Positions 44,247 through 54,768 of a stretch of 64,000 nucleotides of DNA are shown here, piece after piece. A program made the position numbers and the translations under genes. The notes beneath the pieces are model-generated. The model saw only the letters and a list, made by a program, of their open reading frames with translations. It made no database searches and had not been told where the DNA came from. How positions within the stretch are numbered: the stretch's first letter is position 1; every line of letters starts with the position of its first letter. Source of the DNA: Pelagibacteraceae bacterium AG-426-L23 (GTDB taxonomy: Bacteria > Pseudomonadota > Alphaproteobacteria > Pelagibacterales > Pelagibacteraceae); contig QCNU01000001.1 of NCBI GenBank assembly GCA_003213115.1, positions 372,001-436,000 on the forward strand, given 5' to 3'.

Positions 44247-44303
44247 TAAAGACAATATTAACTTGTAAACTTAATTTATTATTTGTATAAAACCAAAATA
44301 TTT

Positions 44304-44504
44304 ATGCCAAAATTAAAAACAAAAAGTTCAGCAAAAAAAAGATTTAGATTTACAGCTTCAGGCAAAGTAAAGATGCCCCAAGCAGGAAAGAGACATGGCA
44401 TGATTAAAAGAACTAATTCTCAAATAAGAAAACAAAGAGGTACTACGATAATGTCAAAACAGGACTCTAAAATTGTAAAATCGTATATGCCTTACAATTT
44501 ATAA
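44304..44504 (+). CDS. rpmI: 50S ribosomal protein L35
   Basis: Ribosomal protein bL35, 66 residues, [20 protein letters not shown] at the N-terminus and [21 protein letters not shown] at the end, both family hallmarks. The frame can be extended to a TTG at 44283, but those seven residues are not part of L35 and the ATG at 44304 gives the exact conserved start. It lies between infC and rplT (9 bp before the latter). Confidence 0.97.
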   Translation: MPKLKTKSSAKKRFRFTASGKVKMPQAGKRHGMIKRTNSQIRKQRGTTIMSKQDSKIVKSYMPYNL

Positions 44505-44513
44505 AGCAAACAA

Positions 44514-44870
44514 ATGTCTAGAACTAAACGTGGCGTAATTACAAAGGCGAAACATAAAAAAGTTTTAAAGCTTGTCAAAGGACAATATGGCAGGAGAAAA
44601 AATACTATTCGTATTGCTAGACAAGCTATGGAAAAAGCCATGCAGTATGCTTATAGGGATAGAAGAGCTAAAAAGAGAGATTTTAGGTCTTTATGGATAC
44701 AAAGAATTAACGCAGGTGTGAGACCTGAGGGTTTAACCTACTCAAAATTCATTAATGCTTTAAATAAGTCGAAAATTAAATTGGATAGGAAAGTATTGGC
44801 AGAATTGGCCTATAATAATCCAGAAGTCTTCAAATCTATTGTTAAAAAGGCTCAATCCTCCCTTAACTAA
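44514..44870 (+). CDS. rplT: 50S ribosomal protein L20
   Basis: Ribosomal protein bL20, an early 50S assembly protein and in some bacteria the repressor of its own operon. The 118 residues contain [43 protein letters not shown] and [14 protein letters not shown], all standard. The 57-bp gap between infC and rpmI is too short to show a clear L20-binding pseudoknot by eye. pheS follows after 50 bp. Confidence 0.98.
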   Translation: MSRTKRGVITKAKHKKVLKLVKGQYGRRKNTIRIARQAMEKAMQYAYRDRRAKKRDFRSLWIQRINAGVRPEGLTYSKFINALNKSKIKLDRKVLAELAYNNPEVFKSIVKKAQSSLN

Positions 44871-44920
44871 TAAGAATCTTTCATTTATTCTATATAAAGC
44901 GAAAGAATCAAATTATTTTA

Positions 44921-45988
44921 ATGACTGACTTAAATAAAATAAATTCTGTTTTTATCGAAAAATTAAAAACTATAAAATCTAAGGATGAGCTTCAATATTT
45001 AAAAACTGAATTTTTTGGTAAAAACGGTGAGATAACTAATCAGTTTAAAAAGCTTTCCTCATTACAAGATCAGGAGAAAAAAAAATTTGCTTCCTCTCTT
45101 AATAAATTAAAAAATGATTTTACTAATTTAATAAATAAAAAATTTTCTGAATTTGAGTCTCAAGAAATAAATAAAAAATTAAAAGATGAAAAAATTGATA
45201 TTTCACTTCCTATAAGACCCTTTAGCCAAGGCAAAATACATCCTGTGTCTCAAGTAATAGATGAAATCTCATCAATTTTTTCTGAGATAGGTTTTTCTGT
45301 TGCTGAAGGTCCTGATGTTGAGAGTGAATACAATAATTTTACTGCTTTAAATACTCCCGAAAATCATCCTGCAAGAGATTTGCATGATACTTTTTATTTA
45401 GAAGAAAACAAAAAACTACTATTAAGGACCCACACTTCACCCGTACAAATAAGGACTATGTTAAATGGTAATCCACCTTTTAAAATAATCGTTCCTGGTA
45501 GAACATATAGATCAGATAGTGATCAAACACATACTCCAATGTTCCATCAATTGGAAGGTTTGCATATTGATAAAAATATCAACATGGGTCATTTGAAAGG
45601 GTGCCTTAATTATTTCGTTAATGAGTTTTTTGAAATTAAAAATGTTAAAATGAGATTTAGACCAAGTCATTTTCCATTTACCGAACCTTCTGCGGAAGTT
45701 GATATAAGATATAAAATTAAAGAAGGAAAAATAGTAATAGGAGAAGGGGATAAATGGCTAGAAATTTTAGGCTGTGGGATGGTGCATCCTAATGTCTTAA
45801 GTAATGTAAAAATTGACTCAAAAAAATTTCAAGGTTTTGCCTTTGGTATGGGGATTGATCGATTAGCAATGCTCAAATACGGAATTAATGATTTGAGATC
45901 TTTCTTTGATAGTGACTATAGATGGTTAAATCATTTTGGTTTTGATCCTTTAGATGTTCCAACTAATTACAGAGGCCTTAGTAGATGA
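44921..45988 (+). CDS. pheS: Phenylalanyl-tRNA synthetase alpha subunit
   Basis: Catalytic subunit of PheRS, 355 residues. An N-terminal coiled-coil (residues about 1-90) binds tRNA. The class II core shows [19 protein letters not shown], motif 2 [22 protein letters not shown] near 205, [18 protein letters not shown] and motif 3 [18 protein letters not shown] near 315. It overlaps pheT by 4 nt (ATGA), as subunits of one enzyme often do. Confidence 0.98.
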   Translation: MTDLNKINSVFIEKLKTIKSKDELQYLKTEFFGKNGEITNQFKKLSSLQDQEKKKFASSLNKLKNDFTNLINKKFSEFESQEINKKLKDEKIDISLPIRPFSQGKIHPVSQVIDEISSIFSEIGFSVAEGPDVESEYNNFTALNTPENHPARDLHDTFYLEENKKLLLRTHTSPVQIRTMLNGNPPFKIIVPGRTYRSDSDQTHTPMFHQLEGLHIDKNINMGHLKGCLNYFVNEFFEIKNVKMRFRPSHFPFTEPSAEVDIRYKIKEGKIVIGEGDKWLEILGCGMVHPNVLSNVKIDSKKFQGFAFGMGIDRLAMLKYGINDLRSFFDSDYRWLNHFGFDPLDVPTNYRGLSR

Positions 45989-48387
45989 TAATTACTCTTT
46001 CTTGGCTCAAAAATCATCTCAATACTCAAGCCAGTCTAAACAAAATTATTGAGGGACTAACCAATATCGGACTTGAGGTAGAAAATGTAAAGGAAAACCA
46101 AAATAATTTAAATGACTTTAAAATAGCTAAAATTTTAAATGTTGAAAAACACCCTAATGCAGATAAATTAAAACTTTGTGATGTAGATTTGGGAGAAGGT
46201 AAAAAAGCAAAAGTAGTTTGTGGTGCTACGAATGCAAGAAAAAATCTACTAACAATATATGCCCCACCTGGATCAATAATACCTAAATCTAAAATGAAAC
46301 TTAAAATAGTAAAGATAAGAGGTGTAGAGTCTCACGGAATGCTTTGTTCTGAGTCAGAACTTAATATGTCGGATGAAAGTGCAGGAATTATTGAGTTAAA
46401 AAACAAAGATAATATGGTCGGTAAAAATTTTTTTAAAAGCGGAGGTGAAAAAGCTATTGATATTGCTGTAACACCCAATCGTCCAGATTGTTTAGGAGTG
46501 CGTGGTATAGCTAGAGATCTAGCATCATTTGGTATAGGAAGATTGAAAAGTCAACCACCTATAAAATTAAAAGAGAAATTTCGACAATCTATTAAAGTTT
46601 CAATAAAAAAAGAAAAAAATCAAGGCTGCGGTACTTTTGGAAGCGTTTATATAAAGAATGTCAAAAACAAAGAAAGCCCTGAATGGTTAAAGAAAAAAAT
46701 AATTTCTTTAGGATTAAAACCTATTTCAGCTATTGTTGATATTACAAATTATGTGATGTTTGATATAAATCGACCACTACACGCTTATGATGCCGACAAA
46801 ATAAATAAAGAAATAATAGTCAGAAATTCAAAAAAGGGTGAGAGCTTTGAGGCATTAGATAATAAAAAATATACATTACAAAATGGAATGTGTGTTATCG
46901 CAGATAAATCTGGAGTTCTTGGTCTAGGGGGAATAATTGGAGGCGTAAGATCTGGGACTGAATTATCAACAAAAAATTTATTATTAGAGTCTGCTTATTT
47001 TCATCCTGACTCAATAAGAAAAACAGCTAAAAAATTAAATATTAATACTGATGCTAAATTTAGATTTGAAAGAGGCATTGATCCTAATTCAATAGAATCA
47101 GGACTAAAGCTAGCGACATGTATGATTTTAGATATATGTGGAGGAGAATCAAGTAAAATTTCAATTACCGGAAATAAAAAAAATAATAATAAATCAATAA
47201 TTTTAAAATCTGGTACCTTTGGAAAAATTATAGGAACATCAATTTCAAGTAATGAAATTAAAAAAATTTTGTCTTCATTAGGTTTTAAAGTTATGATTAG
47301 TAAAAATCAATATAAAGTAGAAGTTCCATCTTGGAGACCAGACATAAATCAAGAAATTGATTTAGTTGAAGAATTAATAAGGATTAAGGGCTTTGACAAA
47401 ATTAAAATAATTGCGCCAGAGAAAATAAGGAATCAAGAGACATTAAATTATAAACAAAAGTTATTTCACTTATCTCAAAGAGCTATAGCTTCCAAAGGTT
47501 ATTTAGAAACAGTTACTTGGTCATTCACGGATGCCAAAGTTGATCAATTATTTAACCAAGGATCAGAAGAAATAGGTATTTTGAATCCAATCTCTAGTGA
47601 TTTAAATGTCTTAAGACGATCTATATTTTCAAATATATGTCTTCATTTAAAAAGAAATCAGGATCGAGGATATGAAGACCTAGGAATTTTTGAAGTTGGA
47701 CCAATTTTTTTTGGCAAACAACCTGGCCAACAATTAACAGTTGCTGGTGGAGTTAAGACCGGTTTAATAGGAAGAAAAAGTTGGATTGATAAACCTAGAA
47801 AATTAGATGTTTTTGATATTAAAAGTGACGTTATTAGAACTTTATTTGAATTAAATTTAAAAGAGCCTGAGCTACTGATTACAAAAGAAGCTAAAAATTA
47901 CTATCATCCTGGCAGATCAGGATCAATATGTCTAAAATCTGATAATAAAAAAACCTTGGCTTATTTTGGCGAAATTCATCCCGCGATTATAACCACCCTT
48001 GATTTTAAAGAAAAAAATGTCTTTGGATTTGAAGTTTTTTTGGACAACATTCCTGAATTAAGAAACAAAATTAGAAACAATAAGGCCAAATATAAAGTTT
48101 CAGATTACCAAAAATCTGAAAGAGATTTTGCTTTTGTTATTGATAAAAATTATAGCGCTAATGAAATTGAGATTTTAGTTAAAAACGTTAATCCAGATCT
48201 CATTCAAAGCGTTAAAACATTTGATGTTTTTGAAGGGCAAAACTTACCTGAAGGGAAAAAATCTTTAGCTATTAATGTAATTTTACAGTCTGTGAGCAAA
48301 ACTTTGACTGATAGTGATTTAGAACAGATTAGTAATAAAATTATAGAAACAGTAAAAGAAAAAACTGGCGCAACAATAAGATCCTAA
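45985..48387 (+). CDS. pheT: Phenylalanyl-tRNA synthetase beta subunit
   Basis: Editing and tRNA-binding subunit, 800 residues. Domains in order: tRNA-binding OB fold near 40-150 ([29 protein letters not shown]), the B3/B4 editing domain near 210-380 ([35 protein letters not shown]), the B5 domain near 400-475 with [17 protein letters not shown], the inactive class II-like fold, and a C-terminal anticodon-binding domain ([16 protein letters not shown] to the end). It overlaps lepA by 1 nt. Confidence 0.98.
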   Translation: MIITLSWLKNHLNTQASLNKIIEGLTNIGLEVENVKENQNNLNDFKIAKILNVEKHPNADKLKLCDVDLGEGKKAKVVCGATNARKNLLTIYAPPGSIIPKSKMKLKIVKIRGVESHGMLCSESELNMSDESAGIIELKNKDNMVGKNFFKSGGEKAIDIAVTPNRPDCLGVRGIARDLASFGIGRLKSQPPIKLKEKFRQSIKVSIKKEKNQGCGTFGSVYIKNVKNKESPEWLKKKIISLGLKPISAIVDITNYVMFDINRPLHAYDADKINKEIIVRNSKKGESFEALDNKKYTLQNGMCVIADKSGVLGLGGIIGGVRSGTELSTKNLLLESAYFHPDSIRKTAKKLNINTDAKFRFERGIDPNSIESGLKLATCMILDICGGESSKISITGNKKNNNKSIILKSGTFGKIIGTSISSNEIKKILSSLGFKVMISKNQYKVEVPSWRPDINQEIDLVEELIRIKGFDKIKIIAPEKIRNQETLNYKQKLFHLSQRAIASKGYLETVTWSFTDAKVDQLFNQGSEEIGILNPISSDLNVLRRSIFSNICLHLKRNQDRGYEDLGIFEVGPIFFGKQPGQQLTVAGGVKTGLIGRKSWIDKPRKLDVFDIKSDVIRTLFELNLKEPELLITKEAKNYYHPGRSGSICLKSDNKKTLAYFGEIHPAIITTLDFKEKNVFGFEVFLDNIPELRNKIRNNKAKYKVSDYQKSERDFAFVIDKNYSANEIEILVKNVNPDLIQSVKTFDVFEGQNLPEGKKSLAINVILQSVSKTLTDSDLEQISNKIIETVKEKTGATIRS

Positions 48388-50195
48388 TGTCTGAAATAAA
48401 TAGAATACGTAACTTTTCTATAATTGCGCATATAGATCACGGAAAATCAACTATTGCTGACCGAATAATTCAAAAGTGTGGCGGCCTTACTGAAAGAGAG
48501 ATGAAAACTCAAGTTCTTGATTCTATGGATATAGAAAGAGAAAGAGGTATTACAATTAAAGCACAAACTGTAAAGTTAAAGTACAAAGCTAGAGACGGAA
48601 AAAATTATATTTTGAACATAATAGATACACCAGGTCATGTAGATTTTGGTTACGAGGTAAGCAGATCATTGTTAGCATGTGAAGGATCTTTGTTAATAGT
48701 TGATAGCACCCAAGGTGTTGAAGCTCAAACTTTAGCAAACGTATATCAAGCTTTAGATATAAATCATGAAGTAATACCAATTTTAAATAAAATTGATTTA
48801 CCTGCTTCAGATATTGAAAAGACAAAAAAAGAAATTGAAGATGTGGTTGGAATTGAAACCGCAAATGCAATACCTTGTTCTGGAAAGACAGGTGAAGGAA
48901 TAGATGAAATCCTAGAGTCAATTATAAATAATCTTCCACCCCCAAAAGGAGATGTGGACGATAAACTAAAATCTCTTTTAGTTGATAGTTGGTATGACAG
49001 CTATTTAGGCGTTGTTATTTTGGTTAGAATTATAAATGGCAAGATCAAGAAGGGCATGAAAATAAAGTTAATGTCTAATGATCGGGAATACGAAATTGAA
49101 AAAGTTGGTGTCTTTACTCCAAAACCTGAAGATATTGATGAATTAAATTCAGGGGAAATTGGATTTATTATCACAGGAATTAAGTCTTTATCTGAAACAA
49201 AAGTTGGTGATACTATTTGTGACTCTAACAATCCCATAGATGTACCTTTACCAGGTTTTAAACCAAGCAAACCAGTAGTTTTTTGTGGACTATTTCCTGT
49301 TGATAGTTCTGAATATCAAAAGTTAAAAGACGGATTAGCAAAACTAAAATTAAATGATGCTAGCTTCTCTTATGATCCAGAGTCGTCTAGTGCATTAGGT
49401 CTCGGATTTAGGTGTGGTTTTTTAGGGTTGCTTCACCTTGAAATTATCACAGAAAGATTAGAAAGGGAGTTTGATGTAAACCTTATCACAACTACACCAG
49501 GAGTTATTTATAAAGTACATAAAATCAAAGGTGAAGTTTTAGATTTGCAAAACCCATCTAATATGCCTGATCCATCTCAAATAATTAAAATTGAAGAGCC
49601 TTGGATAAAATCAACAATAATTACTCCAGATGAATATCTTGGTTCAATAATTAAAATTTGCCAAGATAAAAGAGGTATTCAAACTAATCTAACTTACTCC
49701 GGTAAAAGAGCTGTCCTTTCTTATGATCTTCCGCTCAATGAGGTTGTTTTTGATTTTAATGATAGATTAAAATCTGTTTCAAGTGGCTATGCTAGTTTTG
49801 ATTATGAAATCTCTGGTTACAGAGAAGGAGATCTTGTTAAGCTTGGTATCTTAGTAAACACCGAACCAGTTGATGCTCTAGCAATGATAATTCATAGAGA
49901 TTTTGCACAAAAAACTGGTAGACAAGTTTGTGAAAAGTTAAAGGATTTAATTCCAAGACATAACTTTATGATTCCTGTTCAAGCAGCGATCGGCGGTAAG
50001 ATTGTTGCTCGAGAGTCTATTAAGGGCTTTAAAAAAGATGTTTTAACAAAAATTCATGGTGGTGGTGCTACGGATAGAAAAAGAAAACTACTTGAAAAAC
50101 AAAAAAAAGGTAAAGCGAGATCAAAACAATTTGGAAAAGTTGAAATCCCACAAGAGGCATTTATTGGTGTCCTTAAAATTAATAAAGAAACATAA
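48387..50195 (+). CDS. lepA: Elongation factor 4 (LepA)
   Basis: Ribosome-associated GTPase related to EF-G. G1 is [15 protein letters not shown] at residue 11, followed by [13 protein letters not shown]3 [16 protein letters not shown] near 78 and G4 NKIDLP near 132. The LepA-specific C-terminal domain includes [38 protein letters not shown]. The 602-residue length is usual. It overlaps the following glycosyltransferase start by 1 nt. Confidence 0.98.
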   Translation: MSEINRIRNFSIIAHIDHGKSTIADRIIQKCGGLTEREMKTQVLDSMDIERERGITIKAQTVKLKYKARDGKNYILNIIDTPGHVDFGYEVSRSLLACEGSLLIVDSTQGVEAQTLANVYQALDINHEVIPILNKIDLPASDIEKTKKEIEDVVGIETANAIPCSGKTGEGIDEILESIINNLPPPKGDVDDKLKSLLVDSWYDSYLGVVILVRIINGKIKKGMKIKLMSNDREYEIEKVGVFTPKPEDIDELNSGEIGFIITGIKSLSETKVGDTICDSNNPIDVPLPGFKPSKPVVFCGLFPVDSSEYQKLKDGLAKLKLNDASFSYDPESSSALGLGFRCGFLGLLHLEIITERLEREFDVNLITTTPGVIYKVHKIKGEVLDLQNPSNMPDPSQIIKIEEPWIKSTIITPDEYLGSIIKICQDKRGIQTNLTYSGKRAVLSYDLPLNEVVFDFNDRLKSVSSGYASFDYEISGYREGDLVKLGILVNTEPVDALAMIIHRDFAQKTGRQVCEKLKDLIPRHNFMIPVQAAIGGKIVARESIKGFKKDVLTKIHGGGATDRKRKLLEKQKKGKARSKQFGKVEIPQEAFIGVLKINKET

Positions 50196-51214
50196 TGAAA
50201 AAACTAGTTATAATCTCAAATGAGAGCACCTTTGAAAATGACGGGAAGTACTTTTGTGATAATCTAGACATGAAATCCACTCCAGAAGAATTAAGCAATC
50301 ATTACGAAGTATATCTTATTGCAAGAAAATCCAACAAGGTAAGATCACATGAGATTAAAGTTAAAAATATAAAAATTTGTAATTCATTTTTTACTTTTTT
50401 ATTTCAGATTTTAAGATTAGTTAAAGACGGTGATACAAAATTTTTATTAATTTCTATTACTCCTTATACTTTTTTAGCTTGTATTTTTTTGAGATTATTT
50501 AAAAAAAAACCAATAGTTTATTTAAGGAGCGATGGATATGGGGAGTACAAAGTTATTCTAGGATTTATTGGTCCAATTATATACCATATAATGTTTTCTA
50601 CAGTATCCAAAATTTCACATTTAATAAGTTGTAGGGATTATATTTTAAAGGGTAAAAAAGGGAGTCTAGTTTATCCATCTCAACTAAATAGTAGCTGGCT
50701 ATCAAACATAAAAACTTCTAATTTTAAAGATATCAAACTTCTTTATGTTGGAAGGATTAGAAAAGAAAAAGGCATCTTTTCTCTTGTCAAATTAATAGAA
50801 AGCCTACAAGAAATTTCTTTAACAATAGTTGGGGCTGAGAAAAATTCTAAAGAAACAATAAATCAAAATAATGTGAATATTTATGAAATAGAAAGTAAAA
50901 CTCAAAATCTTATTAAATATTACGACGACCATAATATATTTATTTTACCTTCCTTTACTGAGGGTTATCCAATGTCTCTATTAGAGGCACTTGCTAGAAT
51001 GAGACCGGTAATTGTATTTGAGGAAATTAAGCATGTGATAGGTGATAAAAAAGGAATTTTTGTCTCCAAAAGAAACTCAAATAACTTACTTGAAACTATT
51101 AATTACATTAAGGAAAATATTTTAGAGATACAGGAAGAAATGAAAAAAAATAACTTACCAACTAACAAAGATTTTATTAAAGAAATGAGTAATTTAATTT
51201 TTAAATTAAACTAG
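50195..51214 (+). CDS. Glycosyltransferase (GT4-like)
   Basis: Likely GT-B glycosyltransferase of 339 residues. The N-terminal half is weakly conserved ([20 protein letters not shown]). The donor-side half contains [23 protein letters not shown] near 185 and [30 protein letters not shown] near 250, the GT4-type EX7E segment. A surface glycan role is likely. It overlaps lepA by 1 nt, and its TAG stop is directly followed by the first base of tRNA-Ser. Confidence 0.82.
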   Translation: MKKLVIISNESTFENDGKYFCDNLDMKSTPEELSNHYEVYLIARKSNKVRSHEIKVKNIKICNSFFTFLFQILRLVKDGDTKFLLISITPYTFLACIFLRLFKKKPIVYLRSDGYGEYKVILGFIGPIIYHIMFSTVSKISHLISCRDYILKGKKGSLVYPSQLNSSWLSNIKTSNFKDIKLLYVGRIRKEKGIFSLVKLIESLQEISLTIVGAEKNSKETINQNNVNIYEIESKTQNLIKYYDDHNIFILPSFTEGYPMSLLEALARMRPVIVFEEIKHVIGDKKGIFVSKRNSNNLLETINYIKENILEIQEEMKKNNLPTNKDFIKEMSNLIFKLN

Positions 51215-51304
51215 GGAGAGGTGGCCGAGCGGTTGAAGGCGCACGCTTGGAAAGCGTGTATACTGTTAAAGGTATCGTGGGTTCGAATCCCACTCTCTCC
51301 GCCA
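51215..51304 (+). tRNA. tRNA-Ser(GGA)
   Basis: A 90-nt class II tRNA. Acceptor GGAGAGG pairs with TCTCTCC (one G-T), discriminator G, encoded CCA. The anticodon stem CACGC/GCGTG encloses loop TTGGAAA, so the anticodon is GGA (reads UCC and UCU). The long variable arm (TATACTGTTAAAGGTATC) and T-arm GTGGGTTCGAATCCCAC are regular. It starts at the base after the glycosyltransferase stop codon. Confidence 0.97.
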
Positions 51305-51315
51305 AAAAAATATGA

Positions 51316-51346
51316 TATAATTAAACCTCGAATCAAAAAGGAGGTT
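51316..51346 (+). promoter_or_regulatory. -10 box and SD-masking hairpin before the 20-aa peptide
   Basis: A perfect TATAAT lies at 51316-51321. After it AACCTC (51324-51329) can pair with GAGGTT (51341-51346) across an 11-nt loop. The second strand contains most of the AAGGAGG Shine-Dalgarno site (51338-51344). On a transcript starting upstream (for example with tRNA-Ser) the hairpin would hide the ribosome site. On one starting about 51328 it could not fully form. Confidence 0.45.
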
Positions 51347-51350
51347 ATTT

Positions 51351-51413
51351 ATGAGTGGTTGGGAAATTTTAGCTGTAGTAGCAGTTATCTACTACCTTGC
51401 TAATAATATGTAG
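51351..51413 (+). CDS. 20-residue hydrophobic membrane peptide
   Basis: ATG to TAG encodes 20 residues: a start MSGWE, a hydrophobic helix (ILAVVAVIYYLA) and a polar end. A full AAGGAGG Shine-Dalgarno site lies 6 nt upstream, the best-matching one I noticed in this window, where most genes have weak or none. A promoter -10 precedes it and a 7-bp inverted repeat spans its stop codon. That supports a real small gene. No family is recognised. It may be a small membrane regulator or a toxin-like peptide. Confidence 0.65.
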   Translation: MSGWEILAVVAVIYYLANNM

Positions 51414-51425
51414 AAAAATTCTACA
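51409..51425. terminator. Inverted repeat over the end of the 20-aa peptide gene
   Basis: The arm TGTAGAA, 3 nt and the arm TTCTACA form a perfect 7-bp stem that includes the peptide's stop codon. An AT-rich stretch follows, but not a clean T-run, so it is at best a weak terminator or an RNA-stabilising 3' hairpin. Confidence 0.4.
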
Positions 51426-51458
51426 ATTAAAAAATACTTATTTTAAACAAACTTAAGT

Positions 51459-52235
51459 TTAGTCTTTAGTTTTATTAAAAAACCTTAGCAATTTAAGAAT
51501 TTTTTCTAGAGATAAGTTTATAAGTTTATAAAAAAAGCTATTGTTAACTTTGCTCAAAGCCTGATCAAAAGATAGAATTTTATCCTGATTTTTTTCAATA
51601 AAATTCTTAAAATTTTTGAAATCTTTTTCCTCCCAATAGTTTAAGTGAATTTGTGTAGACTGAACACCGAATGGTAGTATTAAAATTTTATAAAATAATT
51701 GAGGAATAAAGCTAAGACCATCTTTTTCATAAGGCATTAATCCGTAGCCATCAACAATGTTTCTAATATTACATTTTTTTAAAGCTTTAAAAGTGTTTAA
51801 ATCATAAGTGTGATTAGGAGCATAAAATGTTCTGATTTTTATTTTTTCATTATCAAATTTTTCTAATCCATTCTTTATTTTTAAAATTTGTTTTTCAAGT
51901 TCAATACCAAAAAATTCAGATTTTCCTCCATATCCGAAGTAATCTTTTTTTTTAGTTGATTGACTATATACATGTGAATATCCATGCATTGATATTTCCC
52001 AACCTTTTCTTTCCCAACCTCTAACAAGTTCCCAAAAATTTTCTTTTTTTGGGTATTTCAAAAGCTCCTCATCTTTGTTATTTGGAATCACACCCAAAAC
52101 AGGTTTAATATTATATTTATCAAACAATTCCTCGCATTTTTCCATTAATTGCCAATTCATATTTTCGGCAATATCATCAATTCTTATAATAATGCCTGTA
52201 TTATCTGATATAAATCTTTTTATTAAATTTGACAT
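51459..52235 (-). CDS. DUF2334-like polysaccharide deacetylase-fold protein
   Basis: A 258-residue protein with the NodB-like barrel. The metal-site aspartates are in IIRIDDIAENMNW near residue 16, LGVIPNN is strand 2, ISMHGYSHVY near 82 carries the metal His pair (HXXXH), and TFYAPNHTYD near 128 is the next motif. These fit DUF2334, related to carbohydrate deacetylases. No signal peptide is visible. It lies between a possible glycan cluster and the small peptide gene, transcribed leftward alone. Confidence 0.78.
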   Translation of the reverse strand: MSNLIKRFISDNTGIIIRIDDIAENMNWQLMEKCEELFDKYNIKPVLGVIPNNKDEELLKYPKKENFWELVRGWERKGWEISMHGYSHVYSQSTKKKDYFGYGGKSEFFGIELEKQILKIKNGLEKFDNEKIKIRTFYAPNHTYDLNTFKALKKCNIRNIVDGYGLMPYEKDGLSFIPQLFYKILILPFGVQSTQIHLNYWEEKDFKNFKNFIEKNQDKILSFDQALSKVNNSFFYKLINLSLEKILKLLRFFNKTKD

Positions 52236-52280
52236 TTTATAAATAATATTATTTTTTAAATTAATTTATAATAGATAATT

Positions 52281-53000
52281 ATGAAAAATTTTATAAAAAA
52301 CAAGCTTTTATCTCTTCTTTATTTCATTGAGGTATATTTTAAGCCCAGAACTAGAAACAAAACTAGCCCAATAGATATTTATTATGAAAATCTATCTTTA
52401 GATTGTTATAAATTTTTTGAAAAAGAAATGAAAAACTCTTCTATTTTTCTAAAACCAATTGATATAAGAAAGTTTGCAATTTCTCAAAGTTTAAAAAAAG
52501 CCAATACTTCAAATGATTTATTTTTAGAATTTGGAGTTTTTAGAGGGGACTCAATTAACCTTTTCTCAGAATTTTTAAGAAAAAAAAATTTAACAATTTA
52601 TGGCTTTGACTCATTTGATGGATTAGAGGAAGAGTGGAGTATGAATGAATATAATCCGATTGGCACTTTCTCACTAAATAAAAAAAAACCTAAAGTTTCA
52701 AACAATGTAAAGTTAATAGTTGGGAAAGTCCAAGAGACATTAGAAAATTTCTTAAAAGAAAACTATGGTAAAAAAATAACTTTTGCTCATTTAGATATGG
52801 ACACTTACACCCCAACCAAATTTACTTTAGAAAAAATTAAGCCTCTTTTAACCAAAGGATCTATCTTGTTATTTGATCAATTTTATGGATTTCCTAATTG
52901 GCAAGATCATGAGTTTAAAGCTTTTAAAGAAGTTTTTAAAGAAGGTGAATACAGATACATTGCTTTTTGTGAGTCAGAAGTAGCAATAGAGATGCTCTAA
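52281..53000 (+). CDS. TylF-like class I SAM methyltransferase
   Basis: A 239-residue methyltransferase-fold protein. Motif I is FLEFGVFRGDSINLFSEFL near residue 74. YGFDSFDGLEEEW is the second strand with its acidic end. AHLDMDTYTPTKFTLEKIKPLL and GSILLFDQFYGFPNWQDHE are typical of the macrocin-O-methyltransferase (TylF) group, which often modifies sugars of glycans. It is divergent from the deacetylase gene and 5 bp before the GNAT gene. Confidence 0.8.
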   Translation: MKNFIKNKLLSLLYFIEVYFKPRTRNKTSPIDIYYENLSLDCYKFFEKEMKNSSIFLKPIDIRKFAISQSLKKANTSNDLFLEFGVFRGDSINLFSEFLRKKNLTIYGFDSFDGLEEEWSMNEYNPIGTFSLNKKKPKVSNNVKLIVGKVQETLENFLKENYGKKITFAHLDMDTYTPTKFTLEKIKPLLTKGSILLFDQFYGFPNWQDHEFKAFKEVFKEGEYRYIAFCESEVAIEML

Positions 53001-53005
53001 GCTTA

Positions 53006-54031
53006 ATGTTAAACTATATCATTAAAAAGATTACGCAAGTTGATAGAAGAGACTTAGAAGATTTTTATAAACTAGTCTTTAAAAATAAATACAAAAGTTT
53101 AATCCAAAATTTAGAGTGGTGGTATAGATTAAATAATACTAAATGTGAGCCAATCGTTTTAATTTTAAATAATAAAATAATCGGTCATTTGGGTTTATTG
53201 CCAACTAAAATAAAATTTAATGGTAAAATTAAGAATGCATCTTGGTACATAGATTTTGCTGTTTTACCTGAGTTTCAAGGCAAGGGTGCTGGCTCGACGC
53301 TAGTCAAAGCTGGTACTAATTTATCAGACATTCAATTAGCATTTTGTAATCAAGCAGCTTTAAAAGTTTACAAAAAGTTAAATTGGAAAATTAATTACTT
53401 AACCCAGCGTTTGGCAAGACCTATTAATCCTATCAAATGGGTACCTCTACTAAAAAAAACTAATTTAAAAATTTTAAAAAAAATTTATAATTTTTCTTTA
53501 ATAAAAAAAACTAAAGAATTATCCTTTGTTGAGCCAATTAATTTTACCCAGAATATGAAAGCTATTGAGAAAAATTTTTCTAATAGAAAAAATGATGTAT
53601 CTAATAACTTAATCTTTGTAAGAGACTCGAGCTGGTTTGAGTGGAGATTTAGCAAATTTCCTTACAGGGAAAATTTAAGGGTTTTTCAATACAAAGATAA
53701 TTATTTGATCACTCATTTTCAAAATTCAAAAGGTATAAAAAGGTTCCATGTTTTATTCCACTTTTATTTAAACGAGTCATATGAAGTTGAAATGTATTAT
53801 CTTGCAACTAAGTGGGCAATTGAAAATAACTTTGATTTAATATGGTCATGTTCAGCAAATAAAAACTTAACAAATAAATTAAGGTCAATTTTTCCGAAAA
53901 TTTTTCATAAACCTATAATTATTGCTTCTAACAGCGGTGAAGAAACAATTTACAAAAAATTAGAGCTGGGGGTACAAAACATACAAGCTGCCGATAGCGA
54001 TATGGACACCTTTTTTTTGGGAGATAATTAA
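53006..54031 (+). CDS. GNAT-family N-acetyltransferase
   Basis: A 341-residue protein whose first 150 residues form a GNAT domain: IIGHLGLLPTKIKFNGK, the acceptor strand ASWYIDFAVLPEFQGKGAGSTLVKAG (Q/RxxGxG/A loop), FCNQAALKVYKKLNW. The second half, containing VRDSSWFEWRFSKFPYRENL, is seen in acetyltransferases of surface-glycan clusters. The substrate is unknown. Its TAA stop overlaps the convergent NlpC/P60 gene stop in a shared TTAA. Confidence 0.8.
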   Translation: MLNYIIKKITQVDRRDLEDFYKLVFKNKYKSLIQNLEWWYRLNNTKCEPIVLILNNKIIGHLGLLPTKIKFNGKIKNASWYIDFAVLPEFQGKGAGSTLVKAGTNLSDIQLAFCNQAALKVYKKLNWKINYLTQRLARPINPIKWVPLLKKTNLKILKKIYNFSLIKKTKELSFVEPINFTQNMKAIEKNFSNRKNDVSNNLIFVRDSSWFEWRFSKFPYRENLRVFQYKDNYLITHFQNSKGIKRFHVLFHFYLNESYEVEMYYLATKWAIENNFDLIWSCSANKNLTNKLRSIFPKIFHKPIIIASNSGEETIYKKLELGVQNIQAADSDMDTFFLGDN

Positions 54032-54768
54032 ACTCTTTTTATACCTTTAACCTCAAGATTTGCAGTATTTTTTATTCTTTTAATAGTTTTTGCAATATCC
54101 ATAACCACTGTTTTTTTCATAGGTCCATACGCGTGAATAAGTTTCTTTTTAGATAGTGCAATTGCTACATGACCCTTCCAGAAAATTAGATCATTTTTTT
54201 TTATATTTTTTAATTTAATTTTTTTTTTGAAGTACTTAACTTGATCTTTTGCATCTCTAGGACAAAACTGATTATTAAAATTTAAAAATAATTGTATCAA
54301 AGCTGAGCAATCTATTCCTTTAAAAGATTTTCCACCCCATTTATATTTTATATTTTTAAATATAAAGATTTTTCTGAAGGGATTTTTTTCTTTATATGAA
54401 ATTGGTTTTACATCATTTTTACTTATCCATCCTTTTGAAAATTTAAAAAATTTTGCTCTATTATCTAAAACTTTTATTTTTGAACCAAATGAAAGTTCAT
54501 TTATTTTGTTTTTTTTATTTGGAAACTTATAAACTTTTGATTTTAAAATATTTACTTTATGTGTTGGTTTTAAAAAATTGGGAAAATTTTTATTTTTTAT
54601 ATAACCTTTGTAACCATCTTCTTTGATCTTGATTTTGAGCCATTTTCTACTTTTTTTAGACACTAGAAAGCTATCCCCATAAATCATTTGAGTTACCATT
54701 TCAGATTTGATTGAGGGTTTTTTGTACAGATTTACAAACGTAAAAAAATTTGTGAAATATCTATTCAT
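54028..54768 (-). CDS. NlpC/P60 peptidase with SH3 domains
   Basis: Cell-wall peptidase of 246 residues. Two bacterial SH3-like domains (about 10-65 and 70-120, with SEMVTQMIYGDSF and KINELSFGSKI) precede the NlpC/P60 domain. The catalytic Cys is in SFKGIDCSALIQLF near residue 152. The His is in FWKGHVAIALSKKKLIHAYG near 200. It probably cleaves gamma-D-Glu-diaminopimelate bonds in recycled muropeptides; with no evident signal peptide it may act in the cytoplasm. It overlaps an AmpG-like permease gene by 8 nt. Confidence 0.86.
   Translation of the reverse strand: MNRYFTNFFTFVNLYKKPSIKSEMVTQMIYGDSFLVSKKSRKWLKIKIKEDGYKGYIKNKNFPNFLKPTHKVNILKSKVYKFPNKKNKINELSFGSKIKVLDNRAKFFKFSKGWISKNDVKPISYKEKNPFRKIFIFKNIKYKWGGKSFKGIDCSALIQLFLNFNNQFCPRDAKDQVKYFKKKIKLKNIKKNDLIFWKGHVAIALSKKKLIHAYGPMKKTVVMDIAKTIKRIKNTANLEVKGIKRV

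Noticed and set aside
44283-44504. TTG start for rpmI adding seven residues
   Set aside because: L35 begins MPKLKTKSS, which is exactly the ATG at 44304.
51221-51403. 60-codon plus-strand frame starting inside tRNA-Ser
   Set aside because: It reads through the tRNA and the leader of the 20-residue peptide in another frame, with no ribosome site. It is a shadow.
51215-54031. Integrative element at tRNA-Ser
   Set aside because: No integrase, transposase or repeat of the tRNA 3' end was found within the window.
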